Shown: in pieces, positions 51,001 through 64,000 of the stretch
Layout of the letters: every line of letters begins with the position of its first letter
Numbering within the stretch: the first letter of the stretch is position 1
Assembly (NCBI GenBank): GCA_024036415.1
Contig: JAMWET010007158.1
Location: forward strand, 481,001-545,000
DNA length: 64,000 nucleotides
Direction: 5' to 3'
DNA from: Prochilodus magdalenae
Taxonomy: Eukaryota > Chordata > Actinopteri > Characiformes > Prochilodontidae
Notes under the pieces: model-generated
Told to the model about the DNA's origin: nothing
The model's database searches: none
The model's input: only the letters and a program-made list of their open reading frames with translations
Position numbers and translations under genes: made by a program

Positions 51001-52870
51001 ATATCACAGGTTCCACCCAATCGAAACGGTTCTCCGAATCAAACATGATTTCATAAAACTGCGAAAAGTTTGTTCTACTAATCTAATCAATATCAGACCA
51101 GTTCCACCAGACTAGTACTGTTTGTCTAGAACCAGGTTTGCTTCATATAAGATCCTCTATGTCTAAAGCTATTACTGTAAATTAACCTACTACTGATCAT
51201 GATTTTAATGCTCTGTGCCTCACAGAAACATGAACTAGACCTGAAGAGTATTTGTCTCTAAATGAAGACACCCTGATGTCTAATCGGCCAGGGTGGAGAC
51301 ATAACAACCATATATACTAAGTCATTAGGAAGAAACCAGAAGCAGGCTGCACCTTCGCCTCTTTCGAAATTCTGTTTCTTGGCGTAAGTGATCTCGGAAC
51401 AAATAAAAACTAATTGCCATTAATTACAATCTACAGGACACTAGGGCCTTCTCTGAGCTCTTTCATGAACTTGCTGTTTTTTTATCAAGCTTGATAACAG
51501 TTTAAAAAAAAAAAAAAAAAAAAATGTTTGATTTTTATATCCACCTATACCAACCACAGGATCCACTAAGATATTTTTATCCATATGAATTTCATATGAG
51601 ATTAGCTTTAGCCATAATAAATGTTCATCCACACACTATTGTGTTAAGCTTGTTATAACGTCCTCTACACCCAGCAGCTTTACTAAAAACCCTCCCAGAC
51701 CTGTCAAATTCCAGTAGCTGTCCACTCGAAAAACTAACTACTCTAATGATCTAATTATTTTGTCCAAAGGCTTGGAGGACACTTTTTGCTCTACTTAAAA
51801 TAAAGGAAAAAGAATAAGTCAGAGATTTGTAAAATGTCTGCTCTAAAACAGACAGATCAAATGGAGCCTGACCACGCTTGAAGTATTCCAGTCAGGAATA
51901 GGCAGGACAGCCTATAGAAGAGCAGTGTATTCAACCTATCTCTCCTCTCCGATTAAAAATAACAAAAATAATCCAGGATTATTATTTAACACAATCTCTA
52001 AATGAACTAAGAGCTAATCTGCTACTGAACCCCAGATACCATCAGCAGCTATATGGTGGCAATGAAGAACAATTAAGTTCTTACCTGCACAGGTCTGAAT
52101 TCAGGCCTCATCATAGAAACCAGACAGCACTAGAGAAAATTGTAAATGATCTTTTAGGTTCTTCCAACAAAGGACACATATCCTTAATGGTTCTGGTCTG
52201 TCCCACTAGATAGGCTAGAAAATGTTGTAGGAGTAACAGGAAAAGCAGGTTCATGATTCAGATCGTTATCAGTTTGAAAATGCAGGGCAGAGCTCCCTCA
52301 TAGGACCTATACTATTTACCCTGAATATGCTACCACTAGGTGCCATTATTAGAAAACATGGCACCAATTTCCACCTGTGTGCAGACGACACACAACTGTA
52401 TGTTTTAGCTAATCCAGATGATACATTGCTTCTTAGTAAGATTGAGGAAATGTGTAAATATATAAAAGACTGGATGGCAAGTAACTTCCTCCTACTCAAC
52501 TCAAATAAAACACATTCCTTTTCTTGATGTCAGTATTATTGCTTAACCTTAACTGCTGTACCGTAACACCCAGTACATCTGTAAAAAGCCTTGGTTCTGA
52601 TCTGACCTTTGATGAACATGCTACTTATATTACCAGAATAACGTTGCTACATCCACACACTCTCGCTACAGGATGCAGAACAGCTAGTTCATGCCCTTTT
52701 TTCATCAAGGTTGAATTATTGTAATGCCCTGCTTTCTGGCTGTTTCAGCAAAAGCCCTAATAAGCTTCAGTTAGCTCAAGTCCTTACGAGAACTTAATAA
52801 TTTGACCGTATCAGCCCTTTGACCTTATGTTGGTTGCCAGTTAAATTCTGCATAGAAGGAATTTGGAGGG
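51000..52870 (+). mobile_element. Decayed L2-like LINE
   Basis: Plus-strand pieces in the order of a LINE ORF2. Endonuclease: MSKAITVN, then ALCLTET, near 51160-51240. RT: EFRPHHRNQTALEKIVNDLL near 52095-52150; then GPILFTLNMLPLGAIIRKHG with the catalytic box CADDTQLYV (usually YADD) near 52310-52410; KIEEMCKYIKDWMASNFLLL after it. A C-terminal WLPVKF lies near 52830. Stops and frameshifts break it. L2/Maui-like by motif style. Confidence 0.75.
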
Positions 52871-53049
52871 GTGATGACTTCTCATGGAGCCCTCATGGCT
52901 TTGTTATCTTCTGGCTCTATGTCATCTTAACTCTATTGTCACACAAGTGTTTACATACCATTGTTGGATTGCAGTCTAATGCAGAGCTGCTGCCCATCCT
53001 GTGCACTGTGATGCTGGGGCCCAGAAGCAGTTGGACATACTAATAAATT

Positions 53050-53935
53050 TAAATGACTTGCCTTAACTCTGGAACACACAGACATTACAAGATGATAGAA
53101 TTCTTCCCTGGTGATGTTTGCCAGGCCTTCACTGCAGTTGTCATTAGTTCCTGCTTGTTCCTTGGGATGTTTTACCAACACTTTTACTTTCGGTACATAA
53201 AACGCATGCTCGATTGAACTGAGGTGCTGATACTGACTTGAGCATTGAATGTTGCTCCTTTTTTCTTTTCAAAGGTCACTGGGTTGCTTTTGTAGAACGC
53301 TTCAGATCATAATCCATCTGCAGTGTGAAGAGCTGAATCTAGGCCAATAATACAGCCATAAACACTTCAGAATTCTATTGTAATTCTATGATGAATAACA
53401 AGAAACCATTTTGGCAGTAATACATGCTCATGCCATTACATCTCCTTTCGGAAGATGTGGTCTGGATTGGTTGAAGTTGAAGTTGTCCATAGGCTGTTGT
53501 TCCAGAACTGTACAGGCTTTATTAGGTGTTTTTGGCAAACTCTAACCGTGTCACGCTAATTTTTTATCTTAATATCTTAATAGGTTTTATTGATCTGTGA
53601 AGGTTTTGTCTTCCTCCAGGGAAGGAATTCATCTGTCACCCACCACAGTTGTTTTCCATCAGAGCCTTAATGTTTCTGAGCTGACCAATAAATGCACCTC
53701 ACACCTATCATTTTGCTGTCTCTCCAACAGTTACGGTTTTAGTGTTCCAGACTTACTTAACTGGCAGTGAAGCTCTTGGGACCTCATATTGAGAGTTAAC
53801 AGCAGCAGGTGTAAACGCTACACTTGAAATCGACTCTAGACTTTTATCTGCTTACTAGGAAGTGAAAAATGAAGGAATAACACAGAACCATAGTAACCGG
53901 TGGTCCAAATACTTTTGAGTCCCATAATGGTATGT
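53050..53935. mobile_element. Probable transposon-derived repeat
   Basis: The left part (53140-53340) and the right edge (TGGTCCAAATACTTTTGAGTCCC near 53906) look like dispersed DNA-transposon sequence, and no gene is visible. Ends were not defined. Confidence 0.3.
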
Positions 53936-56649
53936 AAACACATCTATGACAATGGAAGTCATTCCTACACTGATCTTTCACTTGGGTGAAAACAGCCTCA
54001 AATTTAAGTATAAATTTAATTATCCCTCATTTCATTTTAACTCCAACATGATGTGCTATTCAGCTAAGAGAAAAATAATTCCACAAATCAACATCTAGTT
54101 ATTTATGGACCCATGTTTCAAAGAGCCTCTCCTATCTGGCTCCTAACTTCCTTCTGGCAGGCTCTAAACTCTTTGATTGCAATTCTTGGTCTAGTAGTAA
54201 TGTCTACACTCCTGTAGACATCTTTGAGTCAGCTGGTTCATGCTCCAGTTCTTATCTGATGTCTTGTCTCGCCCCTGCTACGTGCTACTTTTTCTATCTG
54301 AGATTGCCATCAGCACATATGATGTTACCTGGAGTCTCCTTATAGTCACTCTGCCCCTACGTCAGCAACTGCACAACTGTAAATAAACTCGAGGGCTTGC
54401 TACAGTCCACCTACAAAAAACTAATAGGGACAGTTAGACAGTCTGGCAGGACACCGTTGCAATCTTTGGTGACATTCACATGGTGGTAAGGACAGTGGCA
54501 CTCATAACGGTCTGTGTGCATGTACTCCTGTGTTCTGCAGTCATCTGCCAATGGTGCTGGCATTAACAGAATGACTCATGGAGGACATCACTGCTCGCTG
54601 AATGTCTGCAGTCATGGCTGTTGGGTCATTCAAGTACAGGGATAAGGCCCGTCTTTGCCCTTGCCCGGCTGAGCATGAAAACTTGAATCATTCTTATGTC
54701 TCACAATGTCAAATCTACCCACCAGGTTTCATTCCATTTGGGTGATTCATTCTGGGTGCATCTCTTTTAAAACTAAGGTGTAGACGTATAGATACCCTTT
54801 TACCATCACCATGTAATGGTAATATGTAAAATATATTTTAAAAAAATAATAATTCCATGATGGTGGCAGTGGAACTCATGCAAATCTGATAAATCTTTGA
54901 AAAATAAAATGACAACAATAAACAGGAACGTAGGATGCCATTATAAGAATAAGCAGACTGAAGGTGCTTCCTTAGGCTTGCTAGCCACTATTTGATCAAA
55001 TATGGCCATGTATTATCCTTATTTAAGGGGACATTGATTCACTAATGGGCTAGAGTTCTTGAAACAATGAACTGGGATTGTATCTGTCCCAGAGGTGAAA
55101 GTTAGCACTGGAAATTTATAACTGATAAAGTCCAAGGATTTTTAAAACACTTTTTACAACAGACATTATTAACAGTAAAAAAATAAAAAACTTGAAAGTA
55201 AACGTGGGTCTAAACTCAAATAAGCAGGCCAAGCATGTCAGTGCAACCAAGACTTAATAATTCATCCTTCTTTGGTTCACACCAGATGGCAAAAACACTC
55301 ACCAGTAATATTAATAAGGGGTATTATTGATATACAATACTGAATACAAAGAACAGAAAACCAGCAACCAGCCCATCACCAGGTGTATTTGGATTAACCT
55401 GTGATATCCGATTACTACTGCTACCAGAACAAAAATTAAAAACAGATCTATGAAAATTAGTCCGTGTCCTCACTGTGGTGTCTTATCAGCCCAGCATTTA
55501 TCAGACCGCCCGGTCTCCTGTGTGTGTTCAAGCCAGATGCTGCAAGCCCATCAGAAGAGCTCCTTTTGTCTTTTAAACAAAACTAAAGCAGAACTAATGG
55601 CACTCACGCCGGAGTTGCAGCATTGCCTATGAGCCTTGCTTGGCCCCCAGTCACAGGATCCACACACAAAGCGGGTGGTGCCCGCATTCTCCACACATGC
55701 TCCATAATTTTTATTAATTAGCTCATCTACTTTATTTATGCGGAACAGAATCAGTAGTTATCTTGTGTAGATGTTCTATTAAAGTCTGCTTGTGTTGTAA
55801 CCTGCCTTATAAATTTAGTAGTATGTCTGAATGAGGTTGTGGAAATAAACATTATGTTACAGGAGGAAATACATTAGGGGAGGTTTGTTGGGTTCAATGT
55901 AAAGTGCCATGATGGATGATGAACGCTGCAGCTCTGGGGGAAAAGCTGTTAACATGTCATCTACCGGAAGGACAGGAATGTTGTTAAAGAGGAGGTGATG
56001 CAAAGCAGTGGTAAACAGGCCTGTCCCAACTTGTTTTAAAAAAAAATGGTAGATGATAAATATTAAAAACCCCAGTGTTGTACAGTAACTTCTCTTTCAC
56101 ACTCTTCTCTTTCGATAGGCACGAATGGGTCACATCCCTGTTTGGAAAAACATGTTACCTCTACATTATTATACATTATATTATGTATAATAATGTAGAT
56201 ATTATACATCTACATTTTATATATACGGGGTTATTTCTATTATTTATACCTGCTTCATTTTTTATACAACTACATTTAAAATAATAAACTGATTTTGATT
56301 TGGCAGAAAACTATTCTGAAGTAAGTTTATTCAAGATACATTTGAATATATACTGGACAAAAACAACTTCTCTTCAGGATAGGGTCTCAGGAAATGGGAA
56401 GCATGTTTAAAGTTTTTGTTTGCCAACAAACCTGTCCAGAAATATGTATATGTCCACCTTGCACAGAAACAAACAGAATGGGAAACTTTGCCTCAAAGTA
56501 ATTCCTCTTCAAAAAACCGCCTCCTGCTGTTCAATCTCCCGTAATCTTACAGGAACCATGCATAATAAGAGACTGCAGCATATACGCTGGGTACAAGGTA
56601 ACTGGGAGCTGTTCCAAGGACAGTTCTCTGTTCTCCACTCACTGTCCAC
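53936..56649. other. Gene desert, mostly unassigned
   Basis: No supported gene. A short CPHC-containing frame at 55450-55632 is mentioned in the findings. A palindromic AT-rich segment lies near 56155-56220 (ATTATACATTATATTATGTATAATAATG). Confidence 0.4.
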
Positions 56650-56870
56650 TCTCTTAGACACTACTACCTTGTTGCCCGCCTTGTAGATGTAAAGTCAGAG
56701 ACAAAGGCTCCTCTGCCGCTGCAGTTTGTGTTGGCCATTCTAAAGTACTTCATCAGTGGTCACATGATGCTGCCCACAGGACGCTGCAGGGTGGATAGTT
56801 TTGTTTGGTGAACTATTCTCAGTCCAGCAGCGACACTGAGGTATTAACACTCCAGCAGAGTAGTCGACCC
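56650..56870. mobile_element. hAT-like hairpin MITE, copy 3 (partial)
   Basis: CTTGTAGATGTAAAGTCAGAGAC, then CTGCCGCTGCAGTTTGTG and ATTCTCAGTCCAGCAG, is the inverse of the 13855-13960 segment of copy 1 (AGAATCGTCC, CTGCAGCAGCAG, GTCTCTGACTTAATCTACAAG). Confidence 0.55.
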
Positions 56871-57743
56871 ACTATATTTTTAGATATTGATACATTCCAA
56901 AAATACAAAAATGTACTCAGTACTCAAGTTTAAAGTTGACATTTAATTAAACACTGAAAAAGCAAAGTGTTTAAAAAAAGGACTGTTTGTTGCAAAGCCG
57001 TTTAATTTTAGGCATTTTACATTCATGATGCCACACTGAAGTTTTCTTAATTATACAGCAGGCAAACTGAAGTGTAATAGAGGATCGTGAAAGAAGAACA
57101 CATTATAATAATAATGTAACAGATTTATAATAAATCTTATAATTATAGTAATAATTTAACTGACTTCCCTAGCTTTAGACAGTTGATGAAAGTAAGAAGC
57201 AAGCTATCCTAAAATATCAATTCAATACTGTATAACCCCATTAAATATTACTTAAAACTGTTTATAAACATTATGAAGTGCATTAGTAGCTGTGGAACAT
57301 AATCCTGACACAGCGAGTGAATGGGGAATCCTTCAGATTATGCACTGAAAAGCAAATATGTGAAATAAACTGTGATTGGTTATTTTCCTGATACTTCACG
57401 TCATGATTATCCATGCTTTGAAGGTCATAGATATTTTATCTACAATGTGGCCTTTGTTACGTATTTCAGTGTGTGAGTGTTACAGCTGTTACTGAACTAA
57501 GCCCAGTTTAGCCGTACGTCCTTTTCAATGGTAGAAGCAATATGGATATGAGGTTGGACTTGGACAGGCCACAATACAACAAAGTATGATAACTCAATTA
57601 TTGGGTGGGTGGTGATCCTCAAGACAGCATAAAATCTTCTGCTAAGTCAAACTGTAGATTTTTTTAATTCAAAGAACTAATAAAAGGAAAAAAAAAATAA
57701 ACAGAATGGTGGGGAAGAAAAGTTAAGGTGCGAATTGTGCAGA
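56871..57743. other. 3' flank of bag6
   Basis: AT-rich DNA immediately downstream of the bag6 stop on the minus strand, presumably including its 3' UTR. I see no exon or repeat. Confidence 0.45.
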
Positions 57744-62925
<5,182 letters not shown>

Positions 62926-63780
62926 CTATATAGACAAAGAGCTTAGTAAGTTTCTAATTACATAACTTAGAGCTAGACTTAATAACAATTGAGCAATGTG
63001 GTTGTGTGATCTTGTCAAATGTCACTCTACATCAATTTTTGATTAACTGGATCATTTAACGCTGCTGCTTTTTCCTCATCCTATAAATGTAGAATAAAAC
63101 ATTATATACAGTAAATTCATGTCATCACTAAGCCATAGCACTACTGTCAAAAGAAATCTTTCTGAAATTTTAATTTTATAAGAGAAGGAATGAGCTTGCT
63201 GTAGCCACATGTGAAAAATTACATCCCAATTCTTTTTTGGCATTTTTGTCATACTTAAATGTTTCTATCACATGATTGCACTAAATGTACCTCCCAATCC
63301 CCGCCCACATCATTTGATTAACATGAAGTGAAACAGTGAAAATTTTGGCAGAGTTGGAGTCCCACCATATGGAAATTCAACTGAAAAAAAAGCCCCTTTA
63401 TTTAGGCCCAATAAGAAAATAAAATATCCAAATCACTTGAATTAAACTATAGTATGGAAAATGTTGCCATACGTTTCACATAAGCAAAGTTTTAGTACTA
63501 GACAAAGACAACCCAAGTAAATGTACAATACTGTTTATAAATTATGGATTCATTTACTGAATGAAAAATGCTGTTTACTTCAACCTGACACTAGGTGAAA
63601 ATGTAATAACCCCCTTAGCTATTTAAAATCAGCCAGTTAACCTAACTCAATTCGTTATTGAGTTCCATTCACTGGCTAAACCCACACATAACTACTGTTG
63701 GACTTGTTGAAGGTAAACATAACTTAATTAGAACCTGTCTTGCAATGTGAAGTAGCTAGAAGGTCTCAAAAACAGCACAT
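62926..63780. other. bag6 intron, no further exon recognised
   Basis: AT-rich. The next upstream bag6 exon must end in phase 1 and is not visible before the window edge. Confidence 0.5.
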
Positions 63781-63789
63781 GAAAATCTA

Positions 63790-64000
63790 AAAAGCAGCAA
63801 ATGATGCCACAATCTAAAACGATTTTATTATACAAAGTCATTGAAATCTACCGTTCTAGAACACTGCTGCTTAAGGTGTTGGGACTCGAGCGAACCACAG
63901 TGACAGCCAATATCCACAAAAGGAGAAAACTTGGAACAGTTATGAACCTTCCCAGGAGTGGATCCCGGTTTCATAAGAACCCAGACTAACATCTAAAGAA
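63790..64000 (+). mobile_element. Tc1-like transposase N-terminal remnant at the right edge
   Basis: The plus strand reads GLERTTVTANIHKRRKLGTV, then NLPRSGSR. This is the second helix-turn-helix and PRSG hinge of a Tc1-type transposase. It continues into CCCAGACTAACATCTAAAGAA at the edge. The element is cut off by the window, so its ends are unknown. Confidence 0.6.

Overview
This window is vertebrate nuclear DNA, almost certainly from a teleost fish. Its genes are split into short exons with GT-AG introns. It is AT-rich, with long (TA)n, (CA)n, (CT)n and trinucleotide tracts, and it carries typical fish transposon debris: Tc1/mariner, hAT-like MITEs, L2-like and L1/Tx1-like LINEs, and Ty3/gypsy. 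One hairpin MITE family resembles elements common in otophysan, perhaps characiform, fishes; that assignment is low confidence.

Five protein-coding genes can be reconstructed exon by exon. They are sostdc1 (-, 1468-3592, secreted BMP/Wnt antagonist), lrrc72 (+, about 10243-13380, leucine-rich repeat protein), ankmy2 (-, 17275-22824, ankyrin repeats plus MYND zinc finger), tspan13 (+, 24112-28182, tetraspanin) and the 3' part of bag6 (-, 57744-62925, chaperone/quality-control factor that continues past the right edge). In all five, splice phases join consistently: sostdc1 gives 223 aa, ankmy2 423 aa, tspan13 204 aa and lrrc72 about 217 aa. The order sostdc1-lrrc72-ankmy2-tspan13 matches the human 7p21 block, except that BZW2, which lies between ANKMY2 and TSPAN13 in human, is absent. 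bag6, which is an MHC class III gene in mammals, follows after a transposon-rich gap of about 29.5 kb.

Layout. 1-3.9 kb: sostdc1 with a TATA promoter and CpG-rich first exon. 3.9-10.2 kb: antisense gypsy gag debris, a possible SINE and a palindromic MITE. 10.2-13.4 kb: lrrc72. 13.5-16.3 kb: hAT-like hairpin MITE, mariner-like element and a second palindromic MITE. 17.3-28.2 kb: ankmy2 and tspan13 head to head, 1.29 kb apart. 28.2-57.7 kb: gene desert holding a perfect-TIR Tc1 derivative, decayed LINEs, an L1/Tx1-like LINE with an intact endonuclease frame but altered reverse-transcriptase motifs, a gypsy pol remnant, a 1.34 kb trinucleotide satellite, an L2-like LINE and further MITEs. 57.7-64 kb: bag6 C-terminal exons, with simple repeats and a Tc1 fragment in introns.

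The genes do not form an operon or shared pathway; they are independent neighbours kept together by conserved synteny. I see no RNA genes, no CRISPR array and no clear new multi-gene system. The most unusual items are the LINE with coherent loss of catalytic motifs, the triplet satellite with a 27-bp higher-order unit, the tspan13-bag6 synteny junction, the missing bzw2 and the CCD variant of the tetraspanin CCG motif.
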